Assembly (NCBI GenBank): GCA_904502245.1
Contig: CAJGDN010000033.1
Coordinates: 1 to 9,538 of the forward strand
Reading direction: 5' to 3'
Length of the DNA stretch: 9,538 bases
DNA from: an uncultured Alphaproteobacteria bacterium
GTDB lineage: Bacteria; Pseudomonadota; Alphaproteobacteria; Rs-D84
This document shows positions 1 to 5,931 of this stretch, one piece after another; the first letter of the stretch is position 1; each line of letters opens with the position of its first letter. Below the pieces are notes generated by a model. It made no database searches and was not told the origin of the DNA. It saw only the letters and a program-made list of their open reading frames with translations. The translations under genes and the position numbers were made by a program.

Positions 1-604
1 GCGCTTTATCAATTTCTGTCTGGGCGACACGTGTCAGATTGGATTTTACAGAATCTAATTTTTCGTTTACCAGTTTGGCTGTGTTATCAACTTTTTCTAT
101 CGCTTCGTTCGCCTTGCCAACACCTTTGTCAACGGATGCGACCGCTTTATCAACACCATCTGTTTTTACACCAAATTTATTTGCCAGACCTGTTATTTTC
201 TTGATACCTGATGTTTTTTCTGAAACATGGGCGGTCTTTTCTTTTGCGGCTGTTGTTTTATCCGTTACCTTATCAACCGTATCTTCTGCCATTTTTACAC
301 CATTGATTGCAGCAGCAATCGGTTTTTCCAAATTTATAGATTTCGCAACACCATCCAATAATGCTTCATATTGTTTTACAATTCCACGTTGCAAGTCGAA
401 AAACATAGAAACAACAATAGATTTCTTAATCGGGCCTGAATACGTATTCTTTACATGCAATGGCGCCCACACAACCAATGCCAGCCACACAACAGTTATG
501 ATTGAAAAGGTGCGCTTGGTCCATGTGATGATAGACTGTTTCTTAGCAACCGTCTTGACACCGCCCATATCGATAACTTCTATTTGTTTCTTTTGTCTGA
601 CCAT
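1..604 (-). CDS. Single-pass membrane protein with long charged helical domain (3' end outside window)
   Basis: Reading the minus strand from the ATG at 604 gives 201 codons with no stop before the left edge, so only the N-terminal part is seen. A strong AAGGAG (612-617) lies 7 nt before the ATG and fixes the start. Residues 1-32 are polar and basic (KKQ, KKQ, TKR). Residues about 33-51 form one hydrophobic segment with three Trp nearby, probably a signal anchor that places the rest in the periplasm. From about residue 100 onward the chain is rich in Lys, Asp, Ala, Val and Thr, with loosely repeated units such as VDKAV, VDKGV and EKVDN, as in amphipathic-helix or coiled-coil proteins. I recognise no catalytic motif or family, and the function is unknown. 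It follows the queA-tgt cluster in the same direction but is separated by 63 nt and a hairpin, so it may be expressed independently. The plus-strand frame across this region is an antisense shadow. Confidence 0.8.
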   Translation of the reverse strand, partial: MVRQKKQIEVIDMGGVKTVAKKQSIITWTKRTFSIITVVWLALVVWAPLHVKNTYSGPIKKSIVVSMFFDLQRGIVKQYEALLDGVAKSINLEKPIAAAINGVKMAEDTVDKVTDKTTAAKEKTAHVSEKTSGIKKITGLANKFGVKTDGVDKAVASVDKGVGKANEAIEKVDNTAKLVNEKLDSVKSNLTRVAQTEIDKA

Positions 605-608
605 AAAA

Positions 609-638
609 AAACTCCTTTGGCATATATGAAAGGAGTTT
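609..638 (-). promoter_or_regulatory. Perfect 10-bp hairpin enclosing the Shine-Dalgarno of the left-edge gene
   Basis: On the minus strand AAACTCCTTT (638-629), a 10-nt loop (628-619) and AAAGGAGTTT (618-609) form a perfect stem. Its 3' arm contains the whole AAGGAG ribosome-binding site of the gene starting at 604. A further TTTT (608-605) follows, so the hairpin also resembles a low-GC intrinsic terminator for the operon upstream. It could therefore hide the ribosome-binding site (thermometer-like or protein-controlled), terminate transcription, or do both. The geometry is directly visible; the role is inferred. Confidence 0.55.
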
Positions 639-663
639 AGACAAATATAACAATATATTGCAA
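636..663 (-). promoter_or_regulatory. Possible promoter for the left-edge membrane protein gene
   Basis: On the minus strand TTGCAA (663-658) is followed after 16 nt by TCTAAA (641-636). An alternative -10, TATATT (648-643), matches TATAAT better but lacks a -35 at the right distance. With the latter, transcription would start near 636, almost exactly at the 5' arm of the hairpin. Both readings are weak, and they show only that an independent promoter is plausible here. Confidence 0.3.
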
Positions 664-667
664 CGAT

Positions 668-1048
668 TTATTTTACTTTCTGGTCCTGACAAACAGTTTT
701 CATTGCCTGATTAAAGATATCAATGTCTGACTTTAAGGCATTATAGGCAATTGGATGCAACGGCCAATGTGATTGAACCTGCATAATTTGCTGAAGCTTA
801 TTCACATACATGTCCGCTGTCTTTTTATCTGTAAATGTCGCAATATCAGTTGTTGTTTTTATGTAAAAACTGTCGTTACGACTGCTTGGACACCCAATGG
901 TATAAACATGTACCAATTTGTCCGAAATGTCTTTGCGTGCAACCGCCAGATATAGACGATTATAAGCACTAAGATTATTAATAGAGCGTATTTTTAGGTG
1001 TCTTGGCTCTTTGATTTTTTCCGACAAAGTTTCTAATTCGTTATTCAT
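668..1048 (-). CDS. Hypothetical protein, 126 aa
   Basis: I do not recognise this small protein. It has no signal peptide or membrane segment and looks cytoplasmic, with charged helical ends (a Glu/Lys-rich N-terminus, a Lys-rich C-terminus) and a middle part of likely beta strands (about residues 30-75). It has two cysteines, at residues 53 and 120, and no recognisable metal-binding motif. The ATG at 1048 overlaps the end of tgt by 8 nt (ATGAATAA), and an AAGGA sits about 8 nt upstream inside tgt, so translation is probably coupled to tgt. It is the last gene of the era-queA-tgt cluster before the hairpin at 609-638. Its place next to tgt suggests co-expression but not necessarily a role in tRNA modification. 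Confidence 0.75.
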   Translation of the reverse strand: MNNELETLSEKIKEPRHLKIRSINNLSAYNRLYLAVARKDISDKLVHVYTIGCPSSRNDSFYIKTTTDIATFTDKKTADMYVNKLQQIMQVQSHWPLHPIAYNALKSDIDIFNQAMKTVCQDQKVK

Positions 1049-2162
1049 CTTGTTTATCCTTGGTATAATTCTTTATAAATTCTTGTTTAAATTCTGCGAA
1101 GTGGCCCTGCTCTATCGATTCACGAATATCGCGCATCAAATCTTGATAGAACCACAAGTTGTGCTGGGTCAGTAATGTTGCCCCCAAAATTTCGTTACAC
1201 TTAATCAAGTGATGAATGTATGCACGCGACAGTTTACATGCTGGACATCCACATTTATCATCCAGTGGACGCGGATCGTCTCTGAATTTCGCATTACGCA
1301 TATTCATTGTGCCAGAACGTGTAAATGCCTGGGCGGTGCGACCGGCACGTGTTGGCATTACACAATCGAACATGTCAACACCACGTTCAACCGCACCCAA
1401 AATATCCAGTGGTGTACCAACACCCATCAAATAGCGCGGTTTATCCGTCGGCAACAACGGTGTCGTCGCCGCAATCATATCAAACATGACGCTTTGCGGT
1501 TCGCCAACCGCCAATCCGCCAATTGCGTATCCATCAAAACCGATTTCCGTCAGGGCACGCGCAGATTTTTCACGCAAATCTGGAAAATCTGCCCCTTGGA
1601 CAATACCAAATATTCCGTACCCTGGGCGGTCAATAAATGCGTCCTTGCTGCGGCGGGCCCAACGCGTCACCATATCAACATTTTTTTCAACACGTGCGCG
1701 TTCCGCAGGTAATTTCAAACACTCGTCCAGAACCATTGTGATATTAGAATCCAACTGATGCTGAATATGGACAGAATCTTCGGGACGCAAAAAATGCTTT
1801 TTCCCACCGTCAAAGTGCGATGTAAACTGAACACCTTCTTCACTCATTTTTGTCAGTGTTGACAGCGACATTACCTGAAAACCACCACTGTCTGTCAAAA
1901 TCGGCCCATGCCAACCACCGAATTTATGCAAACCGCCCATTTGTTCAACCAAATCACCACCAGGGCGCATCATTAAATGATACGTATTCCCCAAAATAAC
2001 CTGGGTGCCTGTTGCGGCAACTTGTTCCATGGTCAAGGCCTTGACCGTGGCAGCAGTGCCAACCGCCATGAATACCGGCGTTTGGAACGTGCCATGTGCC
2101 GTTTCAACACTGCCACGGCGTGCACTTCCATCGGTTGCAATCAAATTAAATTTCAGTGCCAT
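1041..2162 (-). CDS. tgt: Queuine tRNA-ribosyltransferase (tRNA-guanine transglycosylase)
   Basis: Tgt swaps guanine-34 for the queuosine precursor preQ1 in the GUN anticodons of tRNA-Asp, -Asn, -His and -Tyr, in the cytoplasm. The start at 2162 gives MALKF and 373 residues, matching the E. coli length (about 375). It has AAGGA 6 nt upstream, whereas an in-frame start 23 codons earlier would add an unrelated hydrophobic tail. Visible landmarks are NTYHL (59-63), DSGGFQV with Asp91, VQGA (188-191), GGLAVGE (215-221) and FDCVMPTR with the nucleophile Asp266. The zinc site is Cys304, Cys306, Cys309 and His334. The gene overlaps the end of queA by 17 nt, and queA acts at the next step, so the two should be co-translated. 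All key residues of an active bacterial enzyme are present. The window also carries tRNA-Asp(GUC), one of its substrates. Confidence 0.97.
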   Translation of the reverse strand: MALKFNLIATDGSARRGSVETAHGTFQTPVFMAVGTAATVKALTMEQVAATGTQVILGNTYHLMMRPGGDLVEQMGGLHKFGGWHGPILTDSGGFQVMSLSTLTKMSEEGVQFTSHFDGGKKHFLRPEDSVHIQHQLDSNITMVLDECLKLPAERARVEKNVDMVTRWARRSKDAFIDRPGYGIFGIVQGADFPDLREKSARALTEIGFDGYAIGGLAVGEPQSVMFDMIAATTPLLPTDKPRYLMGVGTPLDILGAVERGVDMFDCVMPTRAGRTAQAFTRSGTMNMRNAKFRDDPRPLDDKCGCPACKLSRAYIHHLIKCNEILGATLLTQHNLWFYQDLMRDIRESIEQGHFAEFKQEFIKNYTKDKQDE

Positions 2163-3186
2163 TATTTTCCTTTTTAAATAACAAACAACAATCGCCATAA
2201 CTGAAAAAACGATATTTTTCAGCAACGGCATGCGAATATGCGTTTTTCATATTTTCCAATCCTGCGAACGCAGACACCAACATAAACAATGTTGATTTTG
2301 GCAAATGAAAATTAGTTAACAGAACATCAACCGCACGGAATTTATATCCCGGTGTAATAAAAATATTTGTTGTCGTACAGAACGGTGCAACACGGTGATA
2401 TTTTTCAGGTTCACTGTTGGCCATTGCCGCACTTTCCAGTAATCGCAATGACGTTGTCCCCACCGAAATAACACGCGTGGCATTGTTGATTATGTCTGCC
2501 TGCGCAGCGGTAATACAGCCCCATTCACTGTGCATTTTATGTTCGGACAGATTTTCTGTTTTTACCGGCATCCATGTACCCGCCCCAACATGCAGTGTGA
2601 TATTTACGATTTTTGCGCCACGGGCACGAATTTCATCCAATAATTCAGGTGTAAAGTGCAACCCGGCCGTCGGTGCCGCCATTGATCCGATTGGGTCGGC
2701 ATATACTGTCTGGTACCGGTCACGGTCGGATATTTCTGCATCACGCTTCATATATGGGGGCAATGGCATTTTGCCCACCCGATCCAAAACCGCAAATACA
2801 TCGTCGGTTATAAATTTGATTTTCAGGCCACTGTCTACATCAACAGCAATAATCTGAATTTTCGTGTCATCGTCCAGGGTTAAGATTTCACCAACCTTAA
2901 TTTTTGTAAAACGTTTGCATAATCCCCACCAGCATCCATCATCGGTTGCGGTATGCAGTGTGATTTCGTGTTTTGCATCCGCCATGAAACGCGCTGGAAT
3001 AACACGTGAATTATTGAACACAACAACATCGCCTGGACGCAGATAATCCAAGAAATCACGAATATTTTTGTCAGCACAGTTTTCGCCATCAACAACCAAC
3101 ATGCGCGATGCGTCGCGTACATCCAGCGGGAGCGATGCGATTAATTCAGTTGGCAATTCAAAGTTAAAATCAGATAGTGTTAACAT
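2146..3186 (-). CDS. queA: S-adenosylmethionine:tRNA ribosyltransferase-isomerase
   Basis: QueA transfers and isomerises the ribosyl part of SAM onto preQ1 in tRNA, giving epoxyqueuosine, the step after Tgt. The 346 residues cover the usual full length (E. coli about 356). Family motifs run in order: VFNNSRVIPAR (56-66), GKMPLPPYM (138-146), DRYQTVYA (156-163), GSMAAPTAGLHFT (167-179), LHVGAGTW (198-205), HKMHSEW (216-222), the TNFHLPKSTL block (291-300) and YRFFSYGD (325-332). The ATG at 3186 directly abuts the TAA of the upstream lipoprotein gene, and only a weak GGGAAAA lies before it, so translation probably depends on coupling. The 3' end overlaps tgt by 17 nt. No later or earlier queuosine genes (queC/D/E/F/G) lie in the window. 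Confidence 0.97.
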   Translation of the reverse strand: MLTLSDFNFELPTELIASLPLDVRDASRMLVVDGENCADKNIRDFLDYLRPGDVVVFNNSRVIPARFMADAKHEITLHTATDDGCWWGLCKRFTKIKVGEILTLDDDTKIQIIAVDVDSGLKIKFITDDVFAVLDRVGKMPLPPYMKRDAEISDRDRYQTVYADPIGSMAAPTAGLHFTPELLDEIRARGAKIVNITLHVGAGTWMPVKTENLSEHKMHSEWGCITAAQADIINNATRVISVGTTSLRLLESAAMANSEPEKYHRVAPFCTTTNIFITPGYKFRAVDVLLTNFHLPKSTLFMLVSAFAGLENMKNAYSHAVAEKYRFFSYGDCCLLFKKENNGTEI

Positions 3187-3546
3187 TTAACGGATTTTCC
3201 CATTGTGCGCACGTCTGACTTTAACCAATTCGTAAATTTCATCTGGTGTTTTACCGTTAACCCTTTTCAGGTCTGCTGAATTAAGCCCGTTCCCACAAGA
3301 AAGAGATGGATTTAATGCGACACTGTCGCCGGGCAGGATGTACTCATACACAGCCTGATATTTTTGGGCATCATAATGCCCCGCAATGAAATATACTTGG
3401 TCGGCCAATTTATCGTTGTCTGTATCAACAAAAACCTTGTTATCTTTCTTTTCCAGCACAACCCCGTTGGTGTCCGGCCCATAACAACCAGTTAATCCCA
3501 TGCAACCCGATAATAAATACGGCAAAACTTTTTTATACGGTTTCAT
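3187..3546 (-). CDS. Small predicted lipoprotein, 119 aa
   Basis: The N-terminus (MKPYKK, then a short hydrophobic stretch) ends in a lipobox LTGC with Cys21, so this is probably a lipid-anchored envelope protein with a mature chain of about 99 residues. Residue 22 is Tyr, not Asp, which under the E. coli rule favours the outer membrane. Residues 41-49 read DTDNDKLAD, with Asp at 41, 43, 45 and 49, resembling the calcium loop of EF-hand or thrombospondin type-3 repeats; only one copy is present. Cys15 lies in the signal region, and Cys69 is the only cysteine in the mature chain apart from the lipidated Cys21. AAGGA sits about 7 nt before the ATG. It lies 11 nt after era and abuts queA, so it is expressed with them, but I see no functional link. 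The family is not recognised. Confidence 0.85.
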   Translation of the reverse strand: MKPYKKVLPYLLSGCMGLTGCYGPDTNGVVLEKKDNKVFVDTDNDKLADQVYFIAGHYDAQKYQAVYEYILPGDSVALNPSLSCGNGLNSADLKRVNGKTPDEIYELVKVRRAHNGKIR

Positions 3547-3557
3547 TTTAAATCCTT

Positions 3558-4454
3558 TTACTTTTTAAATTCCAGCCCCTGGTCAATGTAATTTTCTGCC
3601 TTTTCTTCCCAGTCGGGTTCAACACGAACAAACAGGTGCAGGCGCGCGTTTACGCCCCACTGATCCTGAATATCATGGCGGGCGGCGGTACCAATGCGTT
3701 TTAACTGTTCACCACCACGACCCACAACAATCTTTTTATGCCCATCGTTGCGCACAGCAATTTTCTGATAGATGTCTAAAACACCGTCCGCATCCACATC
3801 AACACGTTCGGTGACAACATTGATATGATATGGCAATTCTTGGTGGATATATTTGTAAATTTTTTCACGCGTTAATTCTGATAAATACAGTTCATCTGGC
3901 ACATCTGGTGCATCAACCGTATCGAACAAGTACGGGCTTTCTGGCATAACATTTGCCAATGTGGTCAACATTTTTTCAATACCGTCGTTTTTCAGCGCAG
4001 AAATCATAAATATTTCAGACCATGGCGCCATAGCGGATATTTCCGCAACCATCGGCAGCAGTTCCAATTTGGGAATCGCATCAACCTTGTTCAATGCAAC
4101 AAAGATATTTGGACGGTCAGAAATCTTTTCCGCCAACGCACGAATTGTTTCGGTTATACCCTTTTGTGCATCAACCAATAACAACACCGCATCCGCGTCT
4201 GATACCGCATCCATTGCCGCGGCGACCATTGCCCGATCCAGACGGCGTGAAGGCTTGAAAACACCAGGCGTGTCAACGAATATCAATTGCCGTGGCCCGA
4301 CCATTTTAACGGCACGCAGACGAGTGCGCGTGGTCTGAACCTTGTGCGAAACAATGGACACCTTGCGTCCCATGATTTGGTTTAACAATGTACTTTTGCC
4401 CGCGTTCGTCGGGCCAATAATGGCAATAAAGCCGGAATATGTTTTTTCTGTCAT
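3558..4454 (-). CDS. era: GTPase Era, ribosome assembly factor
   Basis: Era is a GTPase that binds the 3' end of 16S rRNA through a KH domain and checks 30S maturation. With the start at 4454 the protein has 298 residues (E. coli 301). G1 is GPTNAGKS (14-21), the switch-I region carries QTTRTR (40-45), G3 is DTPG (61-64) and G4 is NKVD (122-125). The C-terminal KH domain has GRGGEQLKRIG from 245; the usual GKGG has become GRGG. An upstream in-frame ATG at 4466 (MVFN) is possible, and one at 4598 would add 48 unrelated residues. Neither 4454 nor 4466 has a Shine-Dalgarno. A promoter-like pair at 4489-4462 would start transcription at about the ATG, so the mRNA may be leaderless. It is the first gene of the minus-strand cluster. 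Confidence 0.96.
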   Translation of the reverse strand: MTEKTYSGFIAIIGPTNAGKSTLLNQIMGRKVSIVSHKVQTTRTRLRAVKMVGPRQLIFVDTPGVFKPSRRLDRAMVAAAMDAVSDADAVLLLVDAQKGITETIRALAEKISDRPNIFVALNKVDAIPKLELLPMVAEISAMAPWSEIFMISALKNDGIEKMLTTLANVMPESPYLFDTVDAPDVPDELYLSELTREKIYKYIHQELPYHINVVTERVDVDADGVLDIYQKIAVRNDGHKKIVVGRGGEQLKRIGTAARHDIQDQWGVNARLHLFVRVEPDWEEKAENYIDQGLEFKK

Positions 4455-4461
4455 GTTAAAA

Positions 4462-4489
4462 ACCATAGCACAACATTTTGAAAAGTAAA
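4462..4489 (-). promoter_or_regulatory. Candidate era promoter, possibly leaderless
   Basis: On the minus strand TTTACT (4489-4484) is followed after 16 nt by TATGGT (4467-4462), preceded by TG at 4470-4469 as in extended -10 promoters. Counting 7-8 nt downstream puts the start at 4455-4454, the A of the era ATG. This fits the lack of a ribosome-binding site. The hexamers are only moderately good. Confidence 0.4.
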
Positions 4490-4500
4490 CAAAAACCTTG

Positions 4501-4516
4501 CAAATTCGCATATTTG
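4501..4516. promoter_or_regulatory. Small dyad in the era/dcd divergent region
   Basis: CAAAT (4501-4505) and ATTTG (4512-4516) form an inverted repeat around TCGCAT, between the two divergent promoters. The spacing suits a dimeric regulator, but 5-bp AT-rich arms often arise by chance, so this is only a possible operator. Confidence 0.2.
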
Positions 4517-4531
4517 TGCTAAATCTGAACA

Positions 4532-4537
4532 TATAAT
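4532..4537 (+). promoter_or_regulatory. Candidate -10 element for the dcd operon
   Basis: A perfect TATAAT lies 18 nt before the dcd start codon. No good -35 is found 16-18 nt upstream; the TTGCAA at 4498-4503 is too far (28 nt). Transcription from here would start near 4544, leaving about 12 nt of leader that still contains the AAAGGA ribosome-binding site (4543-4548). Confidence 0.4.
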
Positions 4538-4555
4538 AAAACAAAGGATTTTTAC

Positions 4556-5260
4556 ATGCAATTAACAGGTCCAGAAATTCTGCGCAGGATGACAGCAAAA
4601 GGCAAGCCAGATATTATTATCGAACCATTTGATTTAAGATGTCTGGGGTCCAACAGTTATGACCTGCATCTGGCAGACACACTGCGTGTTTACCGACACA
4701 CATTGCCGAACGGCATGAAACCTGCGATTGAATACAAAGGCGCACCATTATTGCACAGTATGCGCGACTGGTTCCATGACGAATATGATTATCTGCGGTT
4801 CCGTAAAAATCCAGACATTTATGACATCAGAAACCCCAGATATCTAGTTGACCCAACGAACCCAAAACATCACGAAACAATTGATATAAAAATTCCAGAA
4901 ACAGGGCTGATTTTATCACCTGATGTGGGATATTTGGGGTCAACAATCGAATACACAGAAACGCGCAATCTGTTCCCGTATATTGATGGAAAATCCAGTG
5001 TTGGGCGCAATTTTATATTAAATCATCATACCGCAGGTCGTGGTGACGACGGTTTCTGTGGGGAATGGACATTGGAAATTCGCGTTCTGTATCCAACAGT
5101 CGTTTATCCAAACATGCGAATTGGGCAAATTTACTATGAAAAATTCGCGGGCAACCGTATGCCATATGATAAAAACCCAGCCAGCCACTATAACGGTCAG
5201 CGTGGTCCAACCGCAGCAGCAGTTATACCAGTGGATGATTTTATCCAAAAGAAAAGATAA
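4556..5260 (+). CDS. dcd: dCTP deaminase family protein with an internal extension
   Basis: Dcd enzymes deaminate dCTP to dUTP, feeding dTMP synthesis; some members also hydrolyse dUTP to dUMP. The trimeric dUTPase-like fold is recognisable: GSNSYDLHL (31-39), LSPDVGYLGST (120-130) and DGKSSVGR (144-151). Aligning by eye with E. coli Dcd keeps the active-site set: Ser147, Arg151, Ala160 in HHTAG, and Glu174 in WTLE, followed by PNMRIGQI. The chain is 234 residues against about 190 for typical Dcd. The extra length lies mainly at residues 45-112, rich in Tyr, Asp and Arg, between the first strands and the core. Whether the enzyme is a pure deaminase or bifunctional cannot be read from this. 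AAAGGA precedes the ATG by 7 nt. The next gene follows after 11 nt. Confidence 0.82.
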   Translation: MQLTGPEILRRMTAKGKPDIIIEPFDLRCLGSNSYDLHLADTLRVYRHTLPNGMKPAIEYKGAPLLHSMRDWFHDEYDYLRFRKNPDIYDIRNPRYLVDPTNPKHHETIDIKIPETGLILSPDVGYLGSTIEYTETRNLFPYIDGKSSVGRNFILNHHTAGRGDDGFCGEWTLEIRVLYPTVVYPNMRIGQIYYEKFAGNRMPYDKNPASHYNGQRGPTAAAVIPVDDFIQKKR

Positions 5261-5271
5261 AAGGTTTTGGC

Positions 5272-5769
5272 ATGAGCGAATTTATGCAAGATTCTGAACA
5301 ATATTATTTTACAGTCAAAGACACATTTGAGATGGCACACCGCATACTAAAATCATCCAAAGAACTGCCAGAAAACAAGGCGTTCATCAAGGACATGAAT
5401 GATATGGACGATTTATTTCGTGCGATTGAAAACGCAATTATAATATCACCGAACTCAACAGGTAATATCACGTACGATATTGCCTATCAGATTTTGGCAC
5501 TGTGTAAAATTGAAAAATACGCATGTATGATGATGAAACGCAGATTCTATAAGAACATGATGATTGTATTAAAAAACGCAAATAGTGGCGTGCCAGTTGA
5601 TCCAGCAATGCGACACGCATTATCGGGAATGCAACAAAAATTTGCGCCTTTGATGTTACAAAACCTGAATGATATTATTGCGCCAGAACAGGCCATTAGG
5701 ACATTTGACGACACACAACGCAAAATTGTCCATCAGAAGATTCAGGTTAAGCAGCCACGCAGAAAATAA
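5272..5769 (+). CDS. Hypothetical helical protein, 165 aa
   Basis: I do not recognise this protein. It looks soluble and largely alpha-helical, with no signal peptide or membrane segment. It is Met-rich (for example ACMMMKRR near residue 84 and NMMIV near 95), acidic in its first 55 residues, and ends in a basic tail (KIQVKQPRRK) that could contact nucleic acid. The start at 5272 has AAAAGG about 9 nt upstream. It lies 11 nt after dcd and is followed at once by a strong terminator, so the two genes form a two-gene unit. A link to nucleotide metabolism is possible from position only. Confidence 0.75.
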   Translation: MSEFMQDSEQYYFTVKDTFEMAHRILKSSKELPENKAFIKDMNDMDDLFRAIENAIIISPNSTGNITYDIAYQILALCKIEKYACMMMKRRFYKNMMIVLKNANSGVPVDPAMRHALSGMQQKFAPLMLQNLNDIIAPEQAIRTFDDTQRKIVHQKIQVKQPRRK

Positions 5770-5771
5770 TC

Positions 5772-5796
5772 AAAACCGCCATATGGCGGTTTTTTT
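5772..5796 (+). terminator. Intrinsic terminator after the dcd operon
   Basis: AAAACCGCC (5772-5780), an ATAT loop and GGCGGTTTT (5785-5793) form a perfect 9-bp stem followed by more T, giving a 7-T run at 5790-5796. It starts 3 nt after the stop codon of the preceding gene. Confidence 0.93.
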
Positions 5797-5797
5797 A

Positions 5798-5826
5798 TTG
5801 CAAACAATAATTTTGTTACGTATAAT
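5798..5826 (+). promoter_or_regulatory. Strong sigma-70-type promoter for the trpS operon
   Basis: TTGCAA (5798-5803), a 17-nt spacer and a perfect TATAAT (5821-5826). It begins just after the terminator. The start site would be about 5833-5834, giving a leader of about 160 nt before trpS. Confidence 0.75.
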
Positions 5827-5833
5827 TAGTGAG

Positions 5834-5893
5834 ATGTTTATTAATGTTTGTATCTTTTCTGGAAATAAATGTTGGCGCATTGCCGCCAGATAA
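5834..5893 (+). CDS. Possible 19-codon trpS leader peptide with one Trp codon
   Basis: The ATG at 5834 lies at the predicted transcription start and opens 19 codons, MFINVCIFSGNKCWRIAAR, ending in TAA. Trp is codon 14 (5873-5875). There is no ribosome-binding site, so it would have to be translated as a leaderless ORF. The Trp codon lies in the 5' arm of a possible hairpin, as in attenuator peptides. It may equally be a chance ORF: it has only one Trp and is short. Confidence 0.25.
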   Translation: MFINVCIFSGNKCWRIAAR

Positions 5894-5931
5894 TTTTTGC
5901 GCCCTGCCCCTGGGCTTTGATAATTTTGGGC
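5873..5931 (+). promoter_or_regulatory. Structured part of the trpS 5' leader
   Basis: This patch is GC-rich within an AT-rich leader. TGGCG (5873-5877) can pair with CGCCA (5884-5888). Alternatively GGCGCA (5874-5879) can pair with TGCGCC (5898-5903). GCCC at 5901-5904 or 5906-5909 can pair with GGGC at 5912-5915 or 5928-5931. The pairings compete, as expected of a switch. No clear terminator with a long T run follows, so control might act on translation or mRNA stability. The role is inferred. Confidence 0.35.

Noticed and set aside
39..629. A 196-codon plus-strand reading frame near the left edge
   Set aside because: It lies antisense to the minus-strand membrane protein gene, which has a strong RBS and sensible composition. 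The plus frame has no RBS and a Thr/Ser/Phe-rich composition typical of a shadow.
2163..2231. A 23-residue N-terminal extension of Tgt
   Set aside because: It overlaps the queA coding region in another frame. The internal ATG at 2162 has a good RBS and gives the standard Tgt length.
4455..4598. A 48-residue N-terminal extension of Era
   Set aside because: It would span the divergent promoter region and overlap the dcd start. Era proteins normally begin a few residues before the SGF-IAIIG strand, as with the start at 4454.
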